DNA of 5,623 nucleotides from assembly GCA_945901665.1 (NCBI GenBank), contig CAMDLJ010000182.1:1-5623 (forward strand). The letters are read 5' to 3'. Made by a program: the position numbers and the translations under genes. Below, in pieces: positions 1 through 5,339 of the stretch. Origin of the DNA: Bordetella parapertussis (lineage in GTDB: Bacteria > Pseudomonadota > Gammaproteobacteria > Burkholderiales > Burkholderiaceae). The stretch's first letter is position 1. Each line of letters begins with the position of its first letter. Under the pieces are notes generated by a model that had not been told where the DNA came from, did not search any database, and saw only the letters and a list, made by a program, of their open reading frames with translations.

Positions 1-510
1 AAAAACGCTTTGCTCAGCACCGCTGACACCACCGCCATGGTGTTCATGATTTTCTTGGGGGCGGACATGATGAACGCCACCTTGGCACTGACCGAAATGC
101 CCAAGCTCATTGCCGAATGGGTCACCCACTTGCCCATCCCTGACTTGAGCATCGTCATCATGGTTTTGGTGCTTTACGTGCTGCTAGGTTGTGTAATGGA
201 TGAGTTGTCCATGCTGCTGTTGACCATTCCCGTGATCTTCCCGGCCATCATGGGCTTGGACTTGTGGGGACTCAACGCCGAGGGCAAGGCCATTTGGTTT
301 GGCATCTTGGTGCTGATGACGGTGAGCATTGGCATGATCGCGCCACCCATTGGCCTCAATGTGTATGTGGTCAACAGCATGGCCAAAGAAGTGCCCATGT
401 CCGAAACCTACAAAGGGGTGATGCCCTTTTTGGTCTGGGATGCCATTCGCGTGGTGCTGCTGCTGTGTTTCCCGGTGATTTGCCTGGGGTTGGTCAAACT
501 GTTGTTTTGA
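1..510 (+). CDS. TRAP transporter large permease, DctM type (3' part only)
   Basis: This is the C-terminal 169 residues of an integral membrane permease. The reading frame is open at base 1, so the true start lies upstream; the first in-window TTG/ATG codons are not credible starts. TRAP large permeases (DctM family) move carboxylate-type substrates across the inner membrane with a small permease and a periplasmic binding protein. Visible hydrophobic segments are at about residues 11-30, 49-65, 70-85, 98-115 and 149-168. Family-typical signatures include the loop with DELSMLLLTIP (67-77), the helix break IAPPIGLNVYVVNSMA (113-128) and the end segment where a regulator-free cytoplasmic loop (KEVPMSETYKGVMPF) precedes the last helix. 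The substrate cannot be told from this part. The gene ends with TGA at 508-510, five bases from the stop of the convergent photolyase-like gene, and has no obvious functional link to the rest of the window. Confidence 0.92.
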   Translation, partial: KNALLSTADTTAMVFMIFLGADMMNATLALTEMPKLIAEWVTHLPIPDLSIVIMVLVLYVLLGCVMDELSMLLLTIPVIFPAIMGLDLWGLNAEGKAIWFGILVLMTVSIGMIAPPIGLNVYVVNSMAKEVPMSETYKGVMPFLVWDAIRVVLLLCFPVICLGLVKLLF

Positions 511-515
511 TTTGC

Positions 516-1706
516 TCAGGTCGATGCGGCAGGCCATTTTGGCGACGCCTGTTTCCACCATTGCGAAAATGAATTGCAAATGGGGTCAACCGGCGCAAAC
601 AATGAATGAGGTGTTTCACACGCCGCCCATTGGCGTAACCAATGGGCCAGGTGTGGTTCGTCATTGCAGCGCACGCTGCGCGCTTTTTCCAGGGCGGTTT
701 TCAATGCGTTGGCTTCACCGTGCCAACGCAGTGCCGTGAGGTCGGCCATGCGCTGCTCCACAAAATGCCATCGCTTTTCGCTCCATGGCCATTTTTCGTG
801 AAAGTCGGCCACCGAGATACCAATCACCAGGGTTTCTTCGGACAAGTCGGTTGGCAGTGGGCCCAGGCTCCAAGGGTGAACCAACCAAACATCTCGAGCT
901 TCGACCATGGCTGCATCGGGTGCGCAGTGCCGCCAAGGGCTTGGCGGCGCGGAAAACATGGCGGGTTCATTCGCCGCTGGGTGACTGGCCTGACATGGTT
1001 TTGGGGCAAGCCATTGATCAGGCGGTTGATGGGCTATTTGCGCCAAAGTTTCGTAAGAGGTATCTATGACACTGCCTGGGCTGTGCCATGGCACAGGTGC
1101 ATAACGCGCCACATTTTCTGCATTGAACAGGTATGGCTTGGTGCTGCTGGTGCCTGCCACCCATTGCCAGCTGAGGTGATTGCTGGCCAAGTCACCATCG
1201 AGCAAGTGGCCATAAAGCCAATCGGCCCCTGCGCGCCAATGGATCTTGCGCAAATGCACCATGTAACTGGCCAACCACATGCGGGCATGGTTGTGCATGC
1301 TGCCGCTGTCATAAAGGCCGCGAATGGCCATATCAATGGCGTTCACACCCGTCTGGGCTTGACGAATGTCATCGGGGACAGACCTGCTGTAGTGATGGTC
1401 GGGCAATGGGCCGCTGTGCAAGGAAGTGAATATCGCGTCACCCCGGTGCTGCCAAACATGCCTGAAGTACGCACGCCATCCAAGTTCAAAGACAAATTTG
1501 TCTTGCTGCTTGAGGTTGTGGCTTTGGGCCACCCCTTCGTAAACTTCACGCAGGCTGACAAAGCCATGTGTGATGTAGGGTGACAAATGCGATACCGCGC
1601 CTTCGATGGCATTGCGCGTGCGGGCATATTCGGCAGGGTGCACCGCTTTGATCCGCTCCCATGCCGCCTCAGGCGCGGCAGGATGATTGTTCACGGCTGG
1701 ATTCAC
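516..1706 (-). CDS. Cryptochrome/photolyase-family FAD-binding protein with C-terminal extension
   Basis: A 396-residue flavoprotein of the photolyase/cryptochrome superfamily, which uses FAD and blue/near-UV light for DNA repair or signalling. The FAD-binding helical domain occupies about residues 15-205 and is easy to see: TRN (30-32), LSPYITHG (41-48), ELGWRAYF (74-81), HNHARMW (138-144), WRAGADW (157-163), DGDLASN (170-176) and SWQW (179-182). The Asn that faces flavin N5 (N176 here) and the proximal Trp region are kept; the surface Trp of the E. coli triad (W306) appears as Ser136. The usual N-terminal antenna alpha/beta domain is absent. Instead residues ~270-396 form a C-terminal region with alternating strands and helices. 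The GTG start at 1706 is chosen because a good SD (AAGGTGG, 1720-1714) sits 7 nt upstream; the frame stays open to an ATG at 1826, but that would overlap the preceding gene by 59 nt. It is the last gene of the minus-strand operon, 61 nt after the dioxygenase. Repair activity versus a photoreceptor role is undecided. Confidence 0.9.
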   Translation of the reverse strand: MNPAVNNHPAAPEAAWERIKAVHPAEYARTRNAIEGAVSHLSPYITHGFVSLREVYEGVAQSHNLKQQDKFVFELGWRAYFRHVWQHRGDAIFTSLHSGPLPDHHYSRSVPDDIRQAQTGVNAIDMAIRGLYDSGSMHNHARMWLASYMVHLRKIHWRAGADWLYGHLLDGDLASNHLSWQWVAGTSSTKPYLFNAENVARYAPVPWHSPGSVIDTSYETLAQIAHQPPDQWLAPKPCQASHPAANEPAMFSAPPSPWRHCAPDAAMVEARDVWLVHPWSLGPLPTDLSEETLVIGISVADFHEKWPWSEKRWHFVEQRMADLTALRWHGEANALKTALEKARSVRCNDEPHLAHWLRQWAACETPHSLFAPVDPICNSFSQWWKQASPKWPAAST

Positions 1707-1713
1707 CTGATAC

Positions 1714-1720
1714 CCACCTT
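1714..1720 (-). promoter_or_regulatory. Ribosome binding site that decides the photolyase-like gene start
   Basis: Reading the minus strand, AAGGTGG lies 7 nt before GTG at 1706-1704. No comparable site precedes the only upstream in-frame ATG (1826), which lies inside the dioxygenase gene. The residues encoded between 1826 and 1706 (rich in Arg, Gln, Ser) do not resemble the start of the FAD domain. Confidence 0.6.
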
Positions 1721-1767
1721 GCCGCTCAGAATGTCTTGTGAACCTTGATTGCCTTTGAAGACTGATT

Positions 1768-2586
1768 TCATGGCGCTGAAGGGCGTGGCTGGACTGCAAG
1801 GTCTTGGTCAGGCCCTTGAAACGCATTCTCTCGGGCGGTCAGCACCAAGGTGTCTCGGTGGGCAGTGTGTTCCAGGGGCTGTATCGGGGTGCTTTCGTGG
1901 ATCACCCGCGCATCGTCCAACAACAGCACCGACCAAGGCTGTTGGAGCGTGAAGCGCTCGCCTTGCGGCCCATGGGCATCAAAAACCCGCGTTTCTCCAC
2001 CAATGATGTTTTGCCGATGCAGTAAAAAAACAGCGACAAAATCCACCCCGTCCCGGTGTGCACCTTCAGGTGTGGGGCGGCCAATGCCTTGGCTGCAGTC
2101 GATGCGAAATGGATGGGCTTCGATGCACCAGTGCGCTTGGGGTTTGTGGCGCCATTGGCTGCAACTGCGGGCAAATGCCGTCAACAGTTGGGTCCACACA
2201 GGCAAATTCACCATGTCTGGGCTGATGGGCTCGAACATTCGATGCATGCCGCCATGCAAAGCGTTGTAGTCCAGCGATTGCCAATGCGCGCGGTGCGGCG
2301 TTTGGGTCAGGTTGTCATTCTGAAATTCAAAGCAACTGTGCCGTCTGCGTCGATAGCTGCCACCATCTTTGAGGTGTGCATCCAAGGGCATGTGGTCCCA
2401 AAACGGCAAAAGGGCGTTGAACTCACTGAGCTGGCACCCCGCCCACAGCGATACGGCTGAAGGGTTGAGAATTGCATAAGCTTTGTGCGCCATGGCGTGG
2501 GAGAGTGCATCGAGCGGTATATCTTGGGGTTCAGGCCAAGTCGATGTCAACGCATTGGAAGCGGCCACTGGTTTGAGGCCTGTCAT
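1768..2586 (-). CDS. 2-oxoglutarate/Fe(II)-dependent dioxygenase (2OG-Fe_dioxy family)
   Basis: A 272-residue non-heme iron dioxygenase resembling the 2OG-Fe_dioxy family, which includes bacterial free-amino-acid hydroxylases such as L-isoleucine dioxygenases. Members couple oxidative decarboxylation of 2-oxoglutarate to hydroxylation of a small substrate in the cytoplasm. The catalytic jelly roll is in the C-terminal half: PTPEGAHRDGVDFV (171-184) carries the HxD iron ligands H177 and D179; RQNIIGGETRVFD (191-203) is the family-typical strand pair; H230 in DDARVIHES is the distal iron ligand; R244 in HRD is the likely 2-oxoglutarate carboxylate ligand. The N-terminal ~120 residues are less distinctive. 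The ATG overlaps the TGA of the upstream MerR gene (ATGA at 2586-2583), no strong SD is visible, so translational coupling is likely. Its substrate is unknown; coupling to a regulator and a photolyase-like gene is unusual for amino-acid hydroxylases. Family call is firm, exact reaction is not. Confidence 0.85.
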   Translation of the reverse strand: MTGLKPVAASNALTSTWPEPQDIPLDALSHAMAHKAYAILNPSAVSLWAGCQLSEFNALLPFWDHMPLDAHLKDGGSYRRRRHSCFEFQNDNLTQTPHRAHWQSLDYNALHGGMHRMFEPISPDMVNLPVWTQLLTAFARSCSQWRHKPQAHWCIEAHPFRIDCSQGIGRPTPEGAHRDGVDFVAVFLLHRQNIIGGETRVFDAHGPQGERFTLQQPWSVLLLDDARVIHESTPIQPLEHTAHRDTLVLTARENAFQGPDQDLAVQPRPSAP

Positions 2587-3569
2587 TGGGAAAGGCTCGC
2601 CAAATCGATGCCTTCGTGTTGGGCCACCATTTCCAAGGCAGATTCAAACAGTGCGCGCGCAGAGCCAGACACGGAGCTGAGGTAGGCGTGTATGTGCGCA
2701 TCTTCACTGGATTTGTTCAAGCAGTCGTGGCTGTATTGCTCAAAGCTGGCCAATTGGGCGATGATTTCCGCCACATGGCGCGGGCATTCGCACAGCACAT
2801 TGGTGGAAATACCCGATACCCGCATCAGCGTCATGTCGTTGAATTTGCGCGGGGGTATCAAGGTTCCAGAACTGGCGCCAACGGCACTTTGCGCCGGGTC
2901 CATCAGCAGGACTGCGTTGACCAAATCTGCCAACTCAGCATCGCTGATGGGGTCTCTGCGCACAATCATTCCACAGCGTTTCATGGCCTCAATGATGGGC
3001 TCTTGCCCAAAGCTGTACAACACAATCACCTGAAAAGCACCGTGGGTTTCCGCCAAGCGGTGGATGTCAACTTGCACGCCTGCGTGCAATGAGTTGCACT
3101 GGATGAGCAGAATTTGCGGCTTGTGCTGGCCAGTGCTCTCCAGCGCTTGGCCGATGTTGCTGTAAATATCGGTGACCTGGATGGCGTGGTGTTGAAAGCC
3201 CAGGGTGAATTTCTTCGACTCAATGCGGCTTGCCAGCGTCAGTCCCACCACGGCCATGGACACCGTGCCCCCATGGTTCTCAGCGGGCTGTTTTCTTTGG
3301 TTGGCCGACTGTTGCTTTTGCACCAAGTCATTCAGGTCTGTGCATGAAAGAGGGGCCACACTGGAGATGCTGTGGCCATTTTCAGTGAGCCTTTTCAGCA
3401 GCGTTGCCTTTAAAACATCGTCGTCGCTGTAGAGGCGATGTTTGCCTTCAGTTTTGTGCGGGGTGAAGCAGTCATACCTGGACTCCCAGATGCGCAAATT
3501 GGGTGCGGGTACGCCGCTCAGGCTGGACACGGCGCCAATCTTGTGGTGGCAGGAGGGGGAGGTTTTCAT
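2583..3569 (-). CDS. MerR-family transcriptional regulator, LitR/CarH-like HTH, without recognisable B12 site
   Basis: A 328-residue DNA-binding regulator. Residues ~8-80 are a MerR winged helix: IGAVSSLSGV (11-20), RIWESRY (26-32), where Trp replaces the common Tyr as in LitR/CarH, and KHRLYSDDDV (43-52). After a Gln-rich linker (85-98), residues ~103-222 alternate hydrophobic strands (MAVVGLT, ILLIQCN, VIVLYSF) with helices like a Rossmann or receiver fold. The helical bundle with its Trp/Glu-His motif and the DxHxxG loop that hold cobalamin in LitR/CarH are not seen. Residues ~250-325 form a third domain beginning CECPRH (260-265) with further C283, H292 and H294. The ATG at 3569 is preferred over the longer frame from 3713, which would run through the AT-rich intergenic region into the divergent gene; only a weak SD (AAAGA) is visible. 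It is first in the operon and lies next to 11-bp direct repeats, suggesting autoregulation. The inducing signal is unknown. Confidence 0.87.
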   Translation of the reverse strand: MKTSPSCHHKIGAVSSLSGVPAPNLRIWESRYDCFTPHKTEGKHRLYSDDDVLKATLLKRLTENGHSISSVAPLSCTDLNDLVQKQQSANQRKQPAENHGGTVSMAVVGLTLASRIESKKFTLGFQHHAIQVTDIYSNIGQALESTGQHKPQILLIQCNSLHAGVQVDIHRLAETHGAFQVIVLYSFGQEPIIEAMKRCGMIVRRDPISDAELADLVNAVLLMDPAQSAVGASSGTLIPPRKFNDMTLMRVSGISTNVLCECPRHVAEIIAQLASFEQYSHDCLNKSSEDAHIHAYLSSVSGSARALFESALEMVAQHEGIDLASLSQ

Positions 3570-3584
3570 GGGAAAAATCTTTAT

Positions 3585-3652
3585 TTGAATAGATATTGAA
3601 TAGATAAAATGCTTTATTTTCCAAAGATTGTATAGATAAATTTGAATTGATG
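3585..3652. repeat. 11-bp direct repeats, candidate operator for the MerR/CarH-like regulator
   Basis: TTGAATAGATA occurs at 3585-3595 and again immediately at 3596-3606 with no mismatch. TTGTATAGATA at 3629-3639 differs at one position and starts 33 bp (three 11-bp units) after the second copy, so it is on the same helical face. TTGAATTGATG at 3642-3652 matches 9 of 11 but is out of the 11-bp register (13 bp on). Known CarH-type MerR proteins bind as oligomers to tandem 11-bp direct repeats, so this is a plausible operator. Which protein binds it is inference; the Rrf2 protein is the alternative. Confidence 0.55.
3627..3632 (-). promoter_or_regulatory. Possible -10 box of the MerR operon
   Basis: Minus-strand TACAAT matches the sigma-70 -10 consensus at 5 of 6 positions; no convincing -35 box is found 16-18 bp upstream. 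It would give a leader of about 50 nt and lies inside the third 11-bp repeat, with the perfect tandem pair just downstream of the transcription start. Binding of the repeats would therefore block it, which fits autorepression. Weak call, based on one hexamer. Confidence 0.3.
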
Positions 3653-3659
3653 CTAGATT
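3651..3659 (+). promoter_or_regulatory. Possible extended -10 element of the Rrf2 gene
   Basis: TGCTAGATT has the TGn extension followed by TAGATT (4 of 6 to consensus). The predicted start near 3666 leaves a leader of about 24 nt before the ATG at 3690. There is no good -35 box, and the element abuts the fourth 11-bp repeat. Weak call. Confidence 0.25.
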
Positions 3660-3689
3660 AGAGCTTCTAAAAGTCAACAGGAGCTGAGA

Positions 3690-4202
3690 ATGCTGAATCC
3701 CCGTGCTGTACAAGCCTTGAAGATCGTCGCGCTGATTGCCAGTTCAAACCCGTGTCAAGCCGTCAACTCCAAGCAGTTATCGCTGGAATTGGGTTTGTCC
3801 ATTTCCTACATCGAGAATTTGCTCAAAAACCTCAAGAAAAATGAATTGGTGATTGCCAACCGCGGGCCAGGCGGGGGGTATCTTCTACAAAAATGTGTGG
3901 ATGAAATTTCGGTGTGGGACGTTGTCAGTTGCTTTGAGCCAGAAGACGAACCGAGCGCTGAAATCCGCACGCGTGAATATGCCAGCAGTCAAGCCCTGTG
4001 CCAAGAGTTGCATCAAATCAAGCAACATTTTTTGCAGAACTACCCCATCACCGACATTGCTAAAAATTCCCCTCGCATCGAGAAAAAATCCATGGTGCGG
4101 CAACTCTCGAGCCACTTCAAGCCCCTGGCAACCCGCTTGACCCCCAAAGCGCCCAACTCGGTTTTTGACTTGCCCAATTTCATGCATCTGCGCGCCGCCT
4201 GA
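3690..4202 (+). CDS. Rrf2-family transcriptional regulator
   Basis: A 170-residue winged-helix regulator of the Rrf2 family (relatives: IscR, NsrR, CymR, RsrR), which often sense iron-sulfur, NO or redox state. Signatures are AVQALKIVALIA (6-17), the recognition helix region LSLELGLSISYIENLLKNLKK (30-50) and the wing NRGPGGGYLLQK (57-68), followed by the dimerisation-helix region with ISVWDVVSCFE (73-83). Cysteines are at 22, 69, 81 and 104; they do not make the C-x5-C-x5-C cluster of IscR (92/98/104), so a canonical IscR-type [2Fe-2S] site is not evident. The C-terminal ~60 residues are basic and of unclear function. The ATG has a clear SD (AGGAG, 6-nt spacing). It is divergent from the MerR gene and leads a plus-strand series of redox proteins, which it probably regulates. 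Family call is firm; ligand unknown. Confidence 0.9.
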   Translation: MLNPRAVQALKIVALIASSNPCQAVNSKQLSLELGLSISYIENLLKNLKKNELVIANRGPGGGYLLQKCVDEISVWDVVSCFEPEDEPSAEIRTREYASSQALCQELHQIKQHFLQNYPITDIAKNSPRIEKKSMVRQLSSHFKPLATRLTPKAPNSVFDLPNFMHLRAA

Positions 4203-4215
4203 TGGGGATGGCCCC

Positions 4216-4536
4216 ATGAAAATCACTTACATGCTGGTCAATCGCTCGGGAAAAGGGCGCCGCATCCCAGCGGGAGATGCGTGGCAGTGGATACACCATG
4301 TGGAAGATGCACCACAAATGAAGGCGGTATTTTTGAAGCTCAAGAAAAGAATTCGCGAAGATAGACTCAGCTTGGCAAATCTGCACATCGAGCAACGGCT
4401 GTCCTCTGAAGACTTCTTGGAGTTGGCCACCTTTGAATACAAAGGCCCAGTGATTTACGACGAATCGATATCCCCGAAAAGAATCATTTTTGTGCACGAA
4501 GAATCTGTTGACGAACACTTGACCGAGACCCATTGA
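4216..4536 (+). CDS. Hypothetical protein, 106 residues, between Rrf2 and DCC-family genes
   Basis: I do not recognise this protein. It is soluble-looking (no signal peptide or membrane helix), charged, with a basic stretch KLKKRIREDR (41-50), and predicted alpha/beta content. Distinctive segments are KITYMLVNRSGKGRRIP (2-18), DAWQWIHHVE (21-30) and EYKGPVIYDE (74-83). It has no cysteine, unlike its neighbours. The ATG at 4216 is chosen because GGGGA (4204-4208) sits 7 nt upstream; the frame opens earlier at 4165, but that would overlap the Rrf2 gene by 38 nt and add a Cys/Pro-rich stretch with no SD. It starts 13 nt after the Rrf2 stop and its TGA is one base from the next ATG, so it is part of the same operon. 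Codon use (AGA three times, ATA twice) is slightly unlike the minus-strand genes. Being a real gene rests on tight operon spacing and on lacking a better frame. Confidence 0.68.
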   Translation: MKITYMLVNRSGKGRRIPAGDAWQWIHHVEDAPQMKAVFLKLKKRIREDRLSLANLHIEQRLSSEDFLELATFEYKGPVIYDESISPKRIIFVHEESVDEHLTETH

Positions 4537-4537
4537 C

Positions 4538-4909
4538 ATGTCGATTGAAAAAAATTGCACCAATGTGCTCTACGACGGTTCTTGCCCCATGTGCTCGCTG
4601 GAGATCAAGCAATACCAAAAAATCACGCCAGACTCACCCATCCATTGGGTGGATGTCTCAAGCCCTGAATTCATTGCGCCATTGGGCCAGACCCAGGCGT
4701 CTTTGATGCAAAGATTTCATGTGGTTCAACCCAATGGCGAACTGATCTCTGGCGCAGCGGCTTTTGTTTCAGTCTGGGAGAAATTGCCCAAATTTCGCTA
4801 CCTGGCTGCTTTGTCGAAACTGCCTGGAATGTTGAACATCATGGAATTTGGATACGTCAACTTCCTGAAAATTCGCCCTCAAGTACAAGCCTTTTTGTCC
4901 AAAAAATAA
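4538..4909 (+). CDS. DCC-family thiol-disulfide oxidoreductase-like protein (DUF393)
   Basis: A 123-residue protein of the DCC (YuxK-like, DUF393) family. The defining motif is LYDGSCPMCSLEIKQYQ (11-27), where C16 and C19 form the CxxC redox pair in a thioredoxin-like fold. The middle HWVDVSSPEF (36-45) and GAAAFVSVWEKLP (72-84) are also typical, the latter corresponding to the family's 'G..A....W..LP' region. No signal peptide is seen, so it should be cytoplasmic. Members are presumed to exchange thiols and disulfides, but few have a proven partner. It starts one base after the preceding stop, so translation is coupled. Length is normal for the family. It is followed by a hairpin terminator and the HiPIP gene. 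Confidence 0.88.
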   Translation: MSIEKNCTNVLYDGSCPMCSLEIKQYQKITPDSPIHWVDVSSPEFIAPLGQTQASLMQRFHVVQPNGELISGAAAFVSVWEKLPKFRYLAALSKLPGMLNIMEFGYVNFLKIRPQVQAFLSKK

Positions 4910-4930
4910 ACTTTTTTTTAACCGCTATCG

Positions 4931-4948
4931 CCAGCATCGCTGGTTTTT
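4931..4948 (+). terminator. Short hairpin with T-tract, likely partial rho-independent terminator
   Basis: CCAGC (4931-4935), loop ATC, GCTGG (4939-4943) and then TTTTT (4944-4948). The stem is only five GC-rich pairs, so it is probably leaky. It lies 22 nt after the DCC stop and just before the HiPIP SD (AAGGAAA, 4951-4957). A separate run of eight T at 4912-4919 comes before the hairpin. Confidence 0.55.
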
Positions 4949-4962
4949 CAAAAGGAAATGAT

Positions 4963-5292
4963 ATGAAATCCCCTTCAAAATCCGATCAAAATTCGCGTCG
5001 CATTTTCATGATCAAAGCCGCTTCTGCCGGCATCACTTTGGGTGTGGCCGCAAGTGTGAGCGCGCAGAGCATGCTTTCAGAATCTGACGCCCAGGCAGTC
5101 GCCTTGAGCTACAAAGCTGATGCAAGCAAGGTTGACAAAGCCAAGCAGCCAAAATATGCCGCAGGTCAGTTGTGCTCGAACTGTGCTTTATTCCAAGCGC
5201 CTGCGGGTGCGGCCGCAGGCGGCTGTCCTCTTTTTGCGGGTAAACAAGTTGCCGCCAAAGGCTGGTGCTCTGCTTACGCCAAAAAAGCGTGA
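4963..5292 (+). CDS. High-potential iron-sulfur protein (HiPIP), Tat-exported
   Basis: A 109-residue precursor of a periplasmic [4Fe-4S] electron carrier. The N-terminus carries a twin-arginine signal, SRRIFMIKAASAGITLGVAA (11-30), with likely cleavage after VSA (32-34), leaving about 75 residues. The four cluster ligands are C71, C74, C88 and C102, arranged C-x2-C-x13-C-x13-C, and the closing GWCSAY (100-105) is classical for HiPIP. HiPIPs run at high potential and carry electrons from cytochrome bc1 to reaction centres or terminal oxidases, or to other periplasmic redox enzymes; the partner here is unknown. The ATG at 4963 has a clear SD (AAGGAAA, 5-nt spacing). It follows a probable leaky terminator, so expression may be partly independent of the upstream genes, though no promoter is obvious. 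Confidence 0.94.
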   Translation: MKSPSKSDQNSRRIFMIKAASAGITLGVAASVSAQSMLSESDAQAVALSYKADASKVDKAKQPKYAAGQLCSNCALFQAPAGAAAGGCPLFAGKQVAAKGWCSAYAKKA

Positions 5293-5339
5293 AAATTTCT
5301 TGATTAAAAATCAACCTATTCAATCGAAAGACACCTCAA

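Larger units (their letters stand above)
3570..3689. promoter_or_regulatory. Divergent AT-rich promoter region between MerR and Rrf2 regulators
   Basis: The 120 bases between the two regulator starts are far richer in A+T than the flanking genes and hold no gene. They contain four related 11-bp elements, candidate -10 boxes on both strands, and the SD of the Rrf2 gene (AGGAG, 3679-3683). Both regulators could act here, so the two transcription units are probably co-controlled. This is inferred from layout. Confidence 0.7.

Noticed and set aside
642..1583. 313-codon open frame on the plus strand, opposite the photolyase-like gene
   Set aside because: It lies wholly within the photolyase-like gene, whose conserved motifs fix the minus strand as coding. 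The plus-strand translation matches no family I recognise and its start has no clear SD.
1707..1826. Longer photolyase-like start at 1826
   Set aside because: It overlaps the dioxygenase gene by 59 nt, lacks an SD, and encodes a non-family leader. The GTG at 1706 has a good SD.
2056..2460. 134-codon plus-strand frame opposite the dioxygenase gene
   Set aside because: It is a shadow of a gene with clear iron-binding motifs on the other strand. No SD or recognisable domain was seen.
2586..3092. 168-codon plus-strand frame opposite the MerR gene
   Set aside because: The minus-strand frame has a clear MerR helix-turn-helix. The plus-strand product has no family signature.
2583..3569. Calling the MerR protein a B12-dependent photoreceptor (LitR/CarH)
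   Set aside because: The HTH is similar, but the cobalamin-binding motifs are not seen in the middle domain.
3672..3677. TTGACT on the minus strand as a -35 box for the MerR operon
   Set aside because: No acceptable -10 box lies 16-20 bp downstream of it, and it is close to the Rrf2 SD.
3570..3713. Longer MerR start at 3713
   Set aside because: It would translate the AT-rich intergenic region with its repeats and overlap the first 24 bases of the divergent Rrf2 gene. The MerR fold starts right after the ATG at 3569.
4165..4215. Longer start for the 106-residue protein at 4165
   Set aside because: It overlaps the Rrf2 coding end by 38 nt and lacks an SD, while the ATG at 4216 has one.
5300..5314. 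Perfect inverted repeat TTGATT-AAA-AATCAA after the HiPIP gene, as a terminator
   Set aside because: The stem is mostly A-T and is not followed by a T-run, so it is not a convincing rho-independent terminator. It might be a weak hairpin or a protein site.
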